Below, piece after piece: positions 10,279 through 21,900 of a DNA stretch of 64,000 nt. The translations under genes were made by a program, and so were the position numbers. Position 1 is the first letter of the stretch. Every line of letters starts with the position of its first letter. Where the stretch lies: the NCBI GenBank assembly GCA_021401465.1, contig JADDMT010000044.1:124001-188000 (forward strand). Reading direction: 5' to 3'. This DNA is from Teratosphaeria epicoccoides (taxonomy: Eukaryota; Ascomycota; Dothideomycetes; Mycosphaerellales; Teratosphaeriaceae). A model generated the notes under the pieces. It did no database searches and had not been told where the DNA came from. It worked only from the letters and a program-made list of their open reading frames with translations.

Positions 10279-10848
10279 GTCGCCGCCACCGCCCTTGGCC
10301 TCCGCAGCGCGATACTCCCGTCGAGATGGTCAAGAATCCTCGGGCGTCGATATGCACATGGATGTCGCAATGGGAAGCTTGCGATAAGCTTGCTGAGCAC
10401 GAGCAGCACATCTATTTCCGGTTGGAAGGCTTGATGATCCTTGCACAACTCCGCATGTTCAAGACACACCGCGCTGCCACATCTCCGCCGCTTTCTTCAG
10501 CATCAGACGCATCTCAGGAGAAGCCCCTTTCCACTTTCCAGCGTCTGATCGATCAGTCTTCATTCCCCGTCGGGGCCATGCTCGTGTCGGCCTGCCTCGT
10601 TCCATCTCAAACTCCCCCCCACGCTGGCCTTGCTGCAGTGAGTTCAAGTTCTGGGTCATAGGCGAAGCTAGTCTAGTCAGGGCCACGACGGAGATCCCGT
10701 TTCAGCAGACAACCCCCCCCCCCGGGTGAGAGGGTCGAAAGGCGAAAGGCTGTTCTCGAATCTCCCCCAAGACCATCTGCACTCCACCCTGCCCAGCTGT
10801 CAGTCTCCTGTGGCACCATCTCCGACCTGCCGCAGCCATACCGTCGAC
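10279..10848. promoter_or_regulatory. Shared divergent promoter region of SYN8 and the RING/TRAF gene
   Basis: This 570-bp spacer separates two head-to-head genes. A C-run of about 12 (near 10712-10724) lies 130 bp upstream of the RING gene start. The frame of the RING gene stays open upstream to about 10726 but has no earlier ATG. Confidence 0.4.
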
Positions 10849-12651
10849 ATGTCGAGGGCTTCCTGGGCCTTCACCCGCAGGAACAGCACCCGAGCACCTT
10901 CGAGGCCACGCCATGCCTCGCACAACTCAACGGGCAATGTAGACGTGCCGGCAGCGCCGCCCGATGTCCACCGCACCCTGTCGACCCGCGGATCGAATTC
11001 ATCCCTACGAGGCATGCGTAGACTGGAAGCTCGGAGGCAGATGGAAGAGAGCAACTTCCTCAACTCTCGAGCACGGCAACAGAACTTCAATCCACCGGTG
11101 GACTTTCGACTACTGGAATATGTCACGTCTTATGACGAGAATCTGATGTGCCCAATCTGTCGATGCCCATTCGTGGAACCGATCGTGCTGGCTGAATGCG
11201 ATCACTGCTTCTGTCGAGATTGCATCAGACAGACGTGGTCTTCTACATACAATCCGCTCGGACCGCGAGGAGACTGTCCGGCGTGTCGAACGCCGGCCAA
11301 ATTGGGACCCAGATCAGCGACAAGCAAGATCCTTTGTAACATTCTGGACGAGCTCAAAGTGCGGTGTCCCCAAAGTGAACATGGCTGCCCAGCGGAAATC
11401 AAGCGCGGACAAGTTCAGGATCATGTCAATCTCTACTGTGGGCACGCTTTCATTGAGTGTCCTGGAAAGCACTGCGACCTGCCGGTGCGGCGGAAAGATG
11501 CGTCAGCAGGCTGCTTGCATTACGGCGTGAGCTGCGCGGATTGCCACCGGAGCATGCAGAAGTCAAACCTGGAAACCCACTGGAAGTCACAGTGTCCTGA
11601 CCGGAGAGTCTTGTGCGAGAGATGTGACGAACATGTCTTCTTCCGGGATTTCGAGGTGCACTCAAGGGAGACATGTCCAGCGATGACAGTACCCTGCACG
11701 GGTCATGCGCTCGGCTGTACCGCGCGAAGCAAGCCAGACCTAGCAAACGCACACGCTCAAAGCTGCACATTCGCCAAGCTAGCACCAATCATAGAGGCTC
11801 AAGACCAACGACTGAACGAACACGAGATTGCCCAGCGAACGATGAGTCGGAAGCTCGAAGTGCTCGAAAACGGCTTTAGCGCAATACAGCAACTCATATA
11901 TCCACCACAGGAAGATCCAGACGCATCAAGTGCGGATGAAAGAAGCATACCCTTCCTGGACACGAGCAGCAGAACACCATCACCTGCATCCATAGTCGGT
12001 CAAGCACAAGCAGAAGCAGCAACCTTCCATTTCCCCCACTCTGCTTCCCGCTCCAGACGCTCCGTCGGCACCGACGCCCCAGCACAGCAAGAACCCACCA
12101 CCTCCCCACGAGGCCGCAGAGCACCTGCACCTCCTGAACCACCCTCGACCTCCCTCCCGGAACCCTTCACCGCCGACTTCGAGGCCGCCTCACCCTTCCC
12201 ACCACCCGCCACAAACGGCGGTCCCTACGTCTCCCCCTTGCACCACCTTCTCTCCATGCACGAATCTCTCCGCGACGAGGTGGGCCGGATTTCTTCTGCC
12301 CTGCAGGAACTCGACGGACGGCAAAGCATGCATACTCTGAATGAGAATTTGCGCACTCGCGAGCAGATCACGTATCTGAATGCGCAGCTTGCGGGGCTAA
12401 GTAGGCAGGTGCATTGGCTCACGGCTTCACACTTGCAACGGCAGCAGAGTCGGGTGGGAACGCCAGGACAGACTGTTGTAGCGGGTCCAAATGGGGAGGC
12501 GGGTGGTGTGGAGGCCGCGGTCAGTGCGGTGAATAGTGCAACGAGTGTGTTGAGCGGGATGGCAAGGGCGATGGGAGGGGTCGGGGCGGGTGCTGTTGAG
12601 CAGCAGGGGAGAAGGAGGGGGCATTCTGAGGAGGGAAGGACGAAGCTGTGA
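10849..12651 (+). CDS. RING finger / TRAF-type zinc-finger protein, probable E3 ubiquitin ligase
   Basis: The 600-residue protein starts at the ATG at 10849; the open frame continues upstream only through non-ATG codons. A C3HC4 RING finger lies at about residues 101-150 (CPICRCPF, CDHCFCRDCI, CPACRT). TRAF-type zinc fingers follow to about residue 310, with repeated Cys/His pairs (CPQSEHGC, CGHAFIECPGKHC, CERCDEH, CPAMTVPC). A coiled coil follows (about 320-350, QRLNEHEIAQRTMSRKLEVLE). The C-terminal half is a low-complexity Ser/Pro-rich region with a second predicted helical stretch near 480-530. RING-TRAF proteins usually act as ubiquitin ligases or adaptors; the substrate is unknown. It is convergent with the decayed phosphatase-fold gene downstream. 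Confidence 0.82.
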   Translation: MSRASWAFTRRNSTRAPSRPRHASHNSTGNVDVPAAPPDVHRTLSTRGSNSSLRGMRRLEARRQMEESNFLNSRARQQNFNPPVDFRLLEYVTSYDENLMCPICRCPFVEPIVLAECDHCFCRDCIRQTWSSTYNPLGPRGDCPACRTPAKLGPRSATSKILCNILDELKVRCPQSEHGCPAEIKRGQVQDHVNLYCGHAFIECPGKHCDLPVRRKDASAGCLHYGVSCADCHRSMQKSNLETHWKSQCPDRRVLCERCDEHVFFRDFEVHSRETCPAMTVPCTGHALGCTARSKPDLANAHAQSCTFAKLAPIIEAQDQRLNEHEIAQRTMSRKLEVLENGFSAIQQLIYPPQEDPDASSADERSIPFLDTSSRTPSPASIVGQAQAEAATFHFPHSASRSRRSVGTDAPAQQEPTTSPRGRRAPAPPEPPSTSLPEPFTADFEAASPFPPPATNGGPYVSPLHHLLSMHESLRDEVGRISSALQELDGRQSMHTLNENLRTREQITYLNAQLAGLSRQVHWLTASHLQRQQSRVGTPGQTVVAGPNGEAGGVEAAVSAVNSATSVLSGMARAMGGVGAGAVEQQGRRRGHSEEGRTKL

Positions 12652-12824
12652 GTTGTGTAGATGTTCGTACATTGAGTGAGCGCTCTAGTTTGGGTGGCTG
12701 GACACAAGATGTAAACCTTTGCATTGGCGCAATGCCGGCTTTGATAGAAACTGCAAGCGTCAAGCATAGAGTCGCAGCTCAACGTGGCAACTGCTTGGGA
12801 CATTCCGCTCAATCTATATCTATG

Positions 12825-13997
12825 CTAATCTCTCGTTCTATGTCTAAGCCGAGTCCGTCCTTGGGATTCGCGTCTCACGAAGTGCACCTCGGGCTGCCCA
12901 TCACCAAGGCTTCCCTGTATCGCCTGACCCATCCACAAAGCCCCTCCTTGTTCAATCAACATGGCATCCGCAACCACAGCCCTATGATCACTACAGTACA
13001 CCCGGCTCTCACCCTCATTGCTCAGCGCCGCATGCCCTTCAACCCTCCAAACATAACCTTCACCACACTCACCTACCCCACCCCTCGGACGCCTCGGCCC
13101 AAAAAAAAACACATAATCAATCCTCCCCTTTCCCCCCTGATCCTCTTCCGCCCCCAACCACGGCTGGATCCCCGTAAACGTATGCCGAGCTCCATACCGC
13201 GCCGCCGGCCCAGCAGCCTCATACAACCCCACCACGCCACCCAGCGAGCGTCGAAGCCAGCAAGTCCTGAGAAGCCGGATCATGCTGGTGCGCGTTGGAA
13301 TCGCGTGTGAACACGGACCTCGAATGCCAGCACACGTCGTCGCCGTCATCGCCTCGATCTTGCGGAGAGTCAGCCCGACACTCTTCGCCCGCGCCATTAC
13401 ACTCTCATGATGCAAATGCGTGTTCAAACCCACCGCCACCCTCTCCTTCGTGGACCTACTGTCCAGAACCGCCGACGTCACGGTCCGAATGCAACTCGCG
13501 TCCCAGGCTTTGGACGGCCGATCGGGAGGCCCAGAAAGCCACCCGTTCTCCCAATGCACCAGATCAAACAATCTGACCGGGTACAGGACAGGACTGTGCT
13601 CGCCTTCCGTAGCACTGTCTTCTCGCCCGCCACCGACGTGCGCCCAGTAAGGACCGGTTGGCGCTTTAGTGGAAGGAATGATCGGCTTGGCGTCTGGTTC
13701 CAGACCGTTCATCGCGGTCAAGGGGGCGACGACTTGGACGTATTCGCATTCCTGGAGACAGATAATGCTGGCGGCTCGTGACTCACGACTTCTCGAATGT
13801 CCCTTAGTAGCATGGCCATCCGTGCTGCTCGTTTCCGTGCTCGTGCTGACCAGTGACCTCCTGTCGAGGAACCTCGTATGGTCCTTGAGGTGATTGACGA
13901 CAAGCGGCAACCGCTCCTCCCATGGCTTCTCGTTCGATTGAATGTTCGCCAGCGACGCGAGACCTATGCTGTGCGTGATGAATCGGAATTGTTGCCA
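12825..13997 (-). pseudogene. Degenerate endonuclease/exonuclease/phosphatase-fold gene
   Basis: The minus strand carries the ordered motifs of a fungal EEP (DNase I-like) protein: FRFITHSIG near 13985, EKPWEERLPLVVNHLK near 13910, IICLQE near 13760, GEHSPVLYPV, WDASCIRTVT, NTHLHHES near 13420, GRIDYVFF near 13110 and SDHRAVVADA near 12970. Several key positions differ from the family. HNI is HSI, the usual THLDD is THLHH, and GDFN is RDSN and lies in a shifted frame (near 13290-13310). The main frame stays open across that shifted segment, so two compensating frameshifts are implied. A 90-nt in-frame stretch near 13760-13860 may be an intron. No good start ATG is found, and a TGA precedes FRFITHS. 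It is probably non-functional. Confidence 0.6.
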
Positions 13998-14852
13998 TCA
14001 CCTCCGTTGGTGCTAGCACTTGATCCAAGCAAGCGTTCACAACAAGCTCTGTGTAGTCAGTTGCCGAGGCGAAAGCAAGAGTGGTGTTTGTAGATGCTGC
14101 CGCATCGGTGACCCGAGGTTGAGTCCAGACGATTCGGAGTCACATCGGGATATTGTGCTATGCAACAGCAGCAAGAAAACGTGTTTGCCATATCTAGAGT
14201 CATGGCAGAAGGTCGGGGTGGCGTTGGTCTTATCGCCCAATAAGCCTGCCGAAAGAAGCAGGCGCGCATAGCACCTAGCGACTGCGCCTCATCCTGAGAT
14301 ATGTGAATGAGACGACAATTCCGATTTACGTTGATGTCTGGACGGCGGAGTTGAGTCCCTTTCAACGTTTATGCTACAGTACACAAAATAACCAAGCATT
14401 GGCCGAGCCCGTTCTACTCTACCATGGCGGCCGTGCATCTCATGGATCAACATTTAATCCAGTCGCTCTGACCACAAGGCTCCTTTTGCGCTTTCTCCGA
14501 TCATAGCAGCGATGGGCCACTTCAGTGCGATCCAGTCCCACTCTGTGTGCTCTAAATGCCGCTCCCATATTTCCATACGCCAAGTGACGCCCTCGAACCA
14601 TATGAACAACCAACTCCACTCTAGCGCTCTACGCTTCATTCAACTTTCGTGTTCGCCATTCATGCTTGCAAGAGAACGCGAAATGCTGCTGATACTAAGA
14701 TTCCGACCACGTTGCTTGAGTCCACGTCTCCATCAGACTCCGTCCATCACAACACCCCGTTCCGTCACGGCCGTCATTGAATGTCCAGGCGTCCCTGCGT
14801 CAGGCGCTGCGTCTCTCCTGTCAATTGATTTTCTGCGGTGTATCTTATGATT
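13998..14852. other. Intergenic, no gene seen
   Basis: The region lies between the decayed EEP gene and the 3' end of the HAL4-like kinase gene. Open frames here are short (up to 112 codons) and lack recognisable motifs. Confidence 0.45.
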
Positions 14853-17090
14853 TTATTTCGTCGCACCCGCTCCACTAGGCTGTAGCGTGTGCATATGGTT
14901 TGGCGCCCTAATGATGACTCCATTCTCCTCTTGCCGGCACACGAGGCTATTCTGCACCCACGGATCGGCCAAGATCTCGTCCATCGTGGCGCGCCGCTCC
15001 GGATCCAGCTCCAACATTCTGCCGATGATATGGCGTGTCTCGCGAGGCAGCAATCGAAGCAACCGGAGCGGCCCTTTTATGGTCGGCTGGCTGTTTTGAT
15101 CGCCCTGCGGCGTCTGCTTAGCTGCAGAACCACCGTTGACACCGCCACCAGCGTGGCGATTACGATATCTGTCCTCTACACCTTCTGCCACACTAGGGTT
15201 TCTGCTGGCCGGCTCCGATCTGGGCTGCAGGGACCTGCGATGGGCGTCCAGAACCCTGTCCTGGTCCGGGTCAGGCTGTGACACGAATAGGCGATAGCTA
15301 TTGTCGCTGAGGCGTGGTGCCTTCCATGGAAATCTCCTCAGCGTCATGCAACAAAAGATGATTGCTATTGACCAGATGTCTGCCGGCCGAGGGTCATATC
15401 GGCTTCGGTCGTATACTTCAGGCGCGAGATATGGATCGCTGCCAACAACACCTGTTACGCACATGTCAATGATTAGTAACCAGGCCGAGAAGCCATCGGA
15501 CTCACCTGTAGCAAGAACAATATCGTTCTCGAATGGATATCTGAAAACCACAGCACTGCCAAAATCAATGAGCTTCATAATGCCATGCTCGCTGATCACG
15601 ACGTTGTCTAGCTTCAAGTCCCGATGAGCCAGCCCCATGCTGTGCAAGTACAGCACACCGCTCAAAATCTGCAAAGTGGCGCACGTAATCTCTTCCCGAC
15701 CCATCTTGCCCGTCATCACTGTCGCAAACAAGTCGAATGGAGCATATTCCATGACCTCGAACCATTTACCCCTTTCGTAGATAATGTCGATGGTCTCAAT
15801 GATATTGCCATGGTGTAGCGTAGACCCAATGCAGAATTCTGCTGTGACCTTCTTGTTGTACTCCTTTTCACTCTCGTAGGCATGTCGATCTCTAAATTGC
15901 TTGACCGCAAAAACGGTGCCGTCTCCCGTACGCTTCATGAGCCTTACGGAACCACCTGCGCCAGAACCAAGCACCTTGCCGAATTTACCGTACTTGGATG
16001 TAAGCCCGTGATCGTCCGCAAATGGCACGCTCGACTGCTGGCCTTGCCCATTTGGTGGAGTTTGTGTCCCATCTCTTGACCCGCTGTGATGCTTGTCCTG
16101 ATGCTTGTCCTTGTCCTTGTGTTTGTGGTCTCCAATCTTGAAAAAGCGCTTGAGATTTGCTTTTGAGCCATGCGACTCTTTCTCGTGCATATGGGATCCA
16201 TCATCGTGCTTCTTGCTGCCTCCAAAGAAACTGCTCCTCTTGCTCTCACCGGAGAATAGCCCACTAGTGCTCGACATGGTCCTTGGCATCGATGGAGCAG
16301 CAAGGGAAGGTAAGGACACATTGGACTGCCCGGAATTTGCAAAGCCTTGCGCAGGATCTCTGTCTCCAAATCTGTAGCTATGTGCTAAGGAACTTCTGTT
16401 TGACCTGCTCGCATCTGCGTCTCGCAGCGCATACGGCCTCGGCGAGCCAGGTGCTGTTCCTGCTGGCGTTTGTGATGGACTTACGTCTTCTGATGTTGGT
16501 TGCGAGTCGCCTGAAGGACCAATGCTAAATCTTGGCGTTGGCTTGTAATGTGCTGCGACACCGGCTGCCTGCTGCACAGACGCTGCAGTCCCTCTCGCCG
16601 GCTTGTCGTCACGTTGTGGAGAGGCGGATCGCTGGGGCGTCACGACATCGGAGGGCGCGACTTGACGACTGAACGCGGGCGCCGATGTTGGGTGCACCTT
16701 GCCGTCTCGACTGTATGTAGCTGCTGGCGTGAGCGGTGGTGAGTGCACTGCAGATGCAGTCGGTGATGCTCTTGGCGATGCGTCTGTAGACCCAGCAGGT
16801 AGGTGTCGCCTGCTGGGTGTGCTAGTGCTGGAGGGGACTCTGGACACTGGCTGAGAGCCGGGCAGCGAGACTGGTTCAAAGGCATGATGCTGCATGCGAT
16901 GGCTCTGAATGTTATTCTGGAGTGTCGTCTTCAGCTGCTGGAGCTCCTTCTGCGCCTCTGGGTTCAGGTCCTCCCTCAGTCCTGCATGGCCAGTTATCTC
17001 TTCCGTGGCCTGAAGGCTCTGCTCAGGTTCGATTTCCTGGGTTTGATCGGCGAACCGCACACCCTGTGACTCGCCTGCCTGTGAAGCCAT
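14853..17090 (-). CDS. HAL4: HAL4/SAT4-like serine/threonine protein kinase
   Basis: Two exons (15506-17090 and 14853-15451) encode 727 residues. The intron 15452-15505 is 54 nt, in frame and free of stops. It is recognisable by its GTGAGT donor, TTACTAATC branch and AACAG acceptor, and because it splits the conserved ATGxVGSDPYLAPEVY activation segment. The N-terminal 365 residues are Ser/Pro/His-rich and disordered. The kinase domain (about 367-715) has VLGSGAGGSVRLMKR, VAVK-type lysine in FAVKQF, HRDLKLDN, LIDFGSA and an extended insert before the last helices. The HAL4/HAL5/NPR family regulates potassium uptake (Trk) and plasma-membrane transporter stability in yeast. The assignment to HAL4 rather than a sibling is based on the YGKFGKVLGSGAGGSVR start and is moderately sure. 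Confidence 0.85.
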   Translation of the reverse strand: MASQAGESQGVRFADQTQEIEPEQSLQATEEITGHAGLREDLNPEAQKELQQLKTTLQNNIQSHRMQHHAFEPVSLPGSQPVSRVPSSTSTPSRRHLPAGSTDASPRASPTASAVHSPPLTPAATYSRDGKVHPTSAPAFSRQVAPSDVVTPQRSASPQRDDKPARGTAASVQQAAGVAAHYKPTPRFSIGPSGDSQPTSEDVSPSQTPAGTAPGSPRPYALRDADASRSNRSSLAHSYRFGDRDPAQGFANSGQSNVSLPSLAAPSMPRTMSSTSGLFSGESKRSSFFGGSKKHDDGSHMHEKESHGSKANLKRFFKIGDHKHKDKDKHQDKHHSGSRDGTQTPPNGQGQQSSVPFADDHGLTSKYGKFGKVLGSGAGGSVRLMKRTGDGTVFAVKQFRDRHAYESEKEYNKKVTAEFCIGSTLHHGNIIETIDIIYERGKWFEVMEYAPFDLFATVMTGKMGREEITCATLQILSGVLYLHSMGLAHRDLKLDNVVISEHGIMKLIDFGSAVVFRYPFENDIVLATGESDGFSAWLLIIDMCVTGVVGSDPYLAPEVYDRSRYDPRPADIWSIAIIFCCMTLRRFPWKAPRLSDNSYRLFVSQPDPDQDRVLDAHRRSLQPRSEPASRNPSVAEGVEDRYRNRHAGGGVNGGSAAKQTPQGDQNSQPTIKGPLRLLRLLPRETRHIIGRMLELDPERRATMDEILADPWVQNSLVCRQEENGVIIRAPNHMHTLQPSGAGATK

Positions 17091-18901
17091 CGTGTCTTCC
17101 GATACTGGTGAAGTATGTGAACTGGGATCCCGCCGCGGGTCGACCTGCGCCCGGAAGTATCTGCTACACTTTGACTGAAGTTTGCACGAATAATTATCCT
17201 CGTCCTGGCTCTTCCCGCGTTCGTCCGCACGGACCCGGTGATACGTAGGCTCGAACGTGGCGAGAAACGTTGGTGCTGGTGGGTCGTGTTTCTGCCGTGA
17301 TTCCAGTGGTTGACAATTGTCACCGCTGGGTTTTCATATCTTTGCACGCGCAGATGTGTGTGAGCTATGCAGGCCTTATCTGTTGCCGATGATGGTATAG
17401 ATGCCCCTCGCTATGACCGTACAACAATCCTCCAGAATAATAAGCTTTGTCGCAGAACGCAATTGGTTCTCTCCCGGCACGTTCTCGTCTACCAAAAACC
17501 GTTATTAGCATCAAGGGTCTACGACCGCCCTGCTCGCGAAGAATGTAATTGATGGCAGCAGTGCAGTGCAGCGCGGTGTGGGTGAGGAGAAGTCCGCGTG
17601 CAGTACGTAGGGAGAATGGAAGCCAAGTGAAGAACTCGTCGGCGCGTACCCAGTAGACCGTGCATGTGCATTCCTTTCATGAGGAAAGAGCAGCAGCTGC
17701 GCGCCCCACATTGCACGGCCAATCCCAATCCTTCATGTTATTACGAGTTTTGTCCGGCTTTTCCGCTACCTCCTACCTGCGTACCGGGTCACTGACCGAC
17801 CACCCATCACCCGTTTTGAGAGGCTGAGCAGCGCCACTACTACCGTCCGGCAGACCACATTGGGGAGGTTCACTTGCACTTCACCTCTGTTGTCGGGGAC
17901 TTGCGGCCAGCAGGAATCTTGCTTTTGCACCCACCTTGTGACTGGGTGACAGTAAGCATGTGCTGTCCCGGCAGCGCATCGAGCCTTCACGAATCATCTG
18001 CGACAGGGACCGACATCACGCCAGCGTCAGATCTGGATTCGCAACGAGACCACCGACAGGCCTACGGCAGGGTGTCACTGCAGCGGGTTCCACCACCGCC
18101 CGTCAGCCAGATACCAATCGTGTCACGGACCCTGAACAAATGCTTCACCTCACGTCGTCTGCAGTCTCGACTCATCTGCAATCTGCACCTGGCGACCCAT
18201 GGAGTGATTTGGTACAGACGGGTAGGCGGTCCGCGCGCTCCCGAATCCCTCTGCCGTGATCTGGATGGTCATCGCCAAAACCAGAACCGTCCTAACGGGA
18301 GGGTCGCTACCACTACACCGAGTCACCGTTGAGAAAGGCTGCCACCCCGTGATGATGGAGACTGCTGCCTCGAGCAGGTCATCATCTCCACGCTCACAGC
18401 GACAATTTCCATTGTGAGTCTTGGCTTACATAATGCAGTGCTCGCGCTTCAGGGATAAGCTTAAGACAAGAACAGTGCCTCTTCCAGAACAAGGCTAATC
18501 GCACTCAATCTCAGCAAGGATGGACATGGATTGCTACCAAGTGACGACATGAAGCATAGCCGGTATGCAAGATGAAATGATTAGATGATCTGCTTACCAC
18601 GGAGTGCATTGACGATCCGTCAATATCGAGTATCAAACGAGAGTTTGATGGAAGATTCACTGGGTCACTCTAAGACTCAACGCGCATATCCGCGGGCTGC
18701 AATAACTCGTCCATTGCCTATCGACAACAAGCGTGCCTCTCAGGCCGCCTTTCAGCACTCATGTGCAGAGCTCAAATACTTCCAAGACCATGTCTCGCCA
18801 TATGTATTGCGCCGTCGCCGTGTGTGGGACATGTCATCACCACCACTTCACGATAATAGGAGGAACGAGAGAAGTCGCTCCAAAACTCGCATACACATCC
18901 C
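17091..18901. other. Long spacer between kinase start and WDR48 end; possible tiny spliced gene
   Basis: No conserved gene is recognised in 1.8 kb. The first part must contain the kinase promoter and 5' leader. Plus-strand frames at 17874-18332 and 17960-18259 are open but not convincing. A possible small exon begins at the ATG near 18352-18355 (ETAASSRSSSPRSQRQFPL) and ends at a good GTGAGT donor near 18414, but no supported downstream exon was found. Confidence 0.35.
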
Positions 18902-21900
18902 TCACGCGTTCGCAGCCGGTTTCGGTGTGACAGGAATATTCGGCGCCAACTGTGGCGAGATATCCTTGATCTGCCTATTGCCATTCGGCTTATAATAAAG
19001 CAAGACGTCGCTGCCCCCACGCCAGATATGTGACCGGATGGTCGCAAGCGTCATGGTTGGGGAGACGATCTACAATCTATGTTAGCGCGCATTCCGCAAC
19101 TAAGATTTTGCGGACATACCTGATTCTGGCACCACAGCTCCAGATATTCTTCCGGCTTTATCGGTATTCCCTCTGCTAACATCGCCTGCTTCTGTTCTTC
19201 GGTCGGCATGGGTTCGATGCGCTCAGCAACATAAGCGAGGATCTTCTTCGCTCTCAGCATGCGGTTAGCATTCAGTCTGTTGTTACCATCTGAAGCCACG
19301 CCCGGCAATCCACTGCCCTGATACGGCTCGAGGATGAAGCTGATCTTGACGATATCCTTGGTCGGTATCTGATTCTTCAGCAAGACCTCTCCAAGCCACA
19401 TCGGCGCGACGCGTTCCAGCTGATCGCATTGCTCGCCGAGGCTGCCGACTGTGCCTTCAAACAGGTCTGCGACACCACCTGCTTCCGGACGATCCTCCTG
19501 TATGAGAATCGTAGTATTTGGTGGCGGTTTCAAGACCGGAGTGTCTGACGGCATAGATGGGGTGATGGCCATTGGCAGCTCAATCGGTCCTGGCTTTTCC
19601 CCGGGTAACCCGTTGTCATGCGCCTGGTGGTTCTGAAGCTGCGTTTGTAGAGAGTCCTCATACGCGTGCCGTATCTTTTGCACGGTGCCCAGGAACTTGT
19701 CCTCGATGACTCTGCTGTTGCTTGTCTTGCTGGACCGGGAGTCGCTTTCGGTCTCGCCCTCTTTCTCCTCGACGATGTTTGGTCTTTCCTTGTCACTTGT
19801 GGACGTGCGGCCAAGCTTTTTCATGCCACTGAAAGACATGCCGGTGCGGAATTTCTTGCCAAACAAACCCTGCTTGGACGGCGTATCCTTCGACCCGACT
19901 TCCGTTCCAGGTGTGGATGGCTCCTCGGTGCCCTCGCTCGGCGTGACCGGCGTCTTCAGCGCACTGCCAGGCAAAGTCAATTCAACGTTAGGTACACGCG
20001 GCGCCGAAAAGTAGTCGCTGTTCCGGTCCGCGGAGCTCTCCAACTGTTTCGACAGCCGCTTTTCCAACGGCTCACCTTCTTCTGTAGTGGATGGAAGAGC
20101 ATGAGTAGTCGCAACACTCTTTGCAGGTGATCCAATAAATCCCGGAGTAGCGGCGCCAATCGCAAAGCCTGGTGTCATGGCTCTCCCAGCTCCGCTGAGC
20201 GCTTTGGGAGTCGCACCCGATCCTGGCCCTGCTGTTTTATGATGCCATCCATTAAGATTCGTAGGTATTTGTATGTTTGACGGCGCATTTTCGCGCTGCA
20301 GCCTCCTCTGCTGCTCCTGGTCTTTGCTCTGCAAAAGATCGTTGCGAAAAACTTGGTCCCGCCGAATCTCCTCCGTGATCAAATTGGAGAACAAGTACCG
20401 CATCACCCACTTACCAAGGTTGATGCGCTGATCTTCGCGGAATTCGATGTCCTCATCGAGCTCAAGCTCGTCGGCGTACATCTCGGCATCAAAGCAAGTA
20501 TTCTCTTCCAGCACCACAGTCACGCTTCCTGTTCGTGTGTCAACAGCACACCAATTCGCGACCGTAGCCATTGTCGTAACTTCTCTCTGCACATCTTCGA
20601 GGTGCCGCTTTCCGTATGATCTTATAGGAACGCATTTCAGCAGATCCCACATCAGCACCTCGCCGGCAGTGTCTAACGTCAACACGCGCTTTCGATCGTT
20701 GAGCATTACATGTTTTATCAAGCCATTTTGGCCTTCTATTGAGTAGTCTGGCTGAGCTCGCACTGGCTGCATCATGTCCACTTCTGGGCTCGAGGCTCCC
20801 CTACTGCCATCGATGATTGAGGCTCGATGCTCGCCGTCTATTCTCTTCGCCGATGGAAAATAGGTTGTATTACTCAGCCTCAACACGTGCTTGAGAGGAA
20901 ATTTACGTTTGGTAGAGCCGTTGACTTTTGGTGGGCCCTGGTTGTCGCGTGCGTTCGCTACACTTGGATGTCGTGATTTGGCGCCTACCACGCTTGTTCC
21001 ATGCGCGTCGTAGCTTTCCGGTAGATCAACTTCGGCATGCTCGGTGTTGACGTCGCACCACCTGTTGATGCTCGGACGGCTGGTTGCAGTCCAGATGCTG
21101 TTTCTGGCCGCGATTACTTTGTGCACTCCTTCATGCTCCTGTGCCACTGCCACAGATATGCCTTCGTCTAATTCGATCACGTTGCGTGTGTCGGTCTTGG
21201 CCACCACGCCGCTCTTGTCACTTGAATAGAACACTGACAGATCCGGATCCGAGGAAAATAGTGACCATACACTGGTGTCGTGCATGGTCAGGGTAAACAT
21301 GCATCTTCCAGCTGTGGTGCTCCACACTTTGACCGTGCGATCGCTGCTTGCCGTCATGACGGTGCTGCCATCCTGACTGACCAGCACATCTCTAATGTTG
21401 TCCGTGTGACCCACCAGCTTCGTGATGCGCTTGCCTGTCCGCGCGTCCCAAACTCTTACGGTGCTTTCAGGCCCTCCACTAGCCAGCACGTTGTTGGTAG
21501 CTGCCAGCGCGTAGACGCTACCCTTGTCCTTGTTCGACAAGCCTCCTGCCTCATCGTCGCCCACGTTGATATAGAGCTTCTGCCCTGCACCGCTCAGGTC
21601 CCATACACTTATCTTGCGGTCCAAGCCTCCACTGACGATCCAGTCGGAGGTTGGCGACGGCACTGCGAGGGTCTTGACATAATCGCTGTGCAAGCCAATC
21701 GACTGTGGCGGTATGCGATCCTGTGCGGCTGGTCTCCATACCTTGACAGTGATATCTGAGGAAGCGGACACAAGAGCCTGGTTGGAATGGGCAAGCGCAA
21801 TATCGTTGATCCAATGTGTGTGCGCTTGGACCTGCTGTCGAAATGTGGTCGCTGGCGTCTGGGATGATTTTTCATCGTACTCGGGCAAAGGTGCATCATT

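Noticed and set aside
17874..18332. 152-codon plus-strand frame in the HAL4-WDR48 spacer
   Set aside because: No family signature, no good start, and an overlapping frame (17960-18259) looks equally plausible, so neither is supported.
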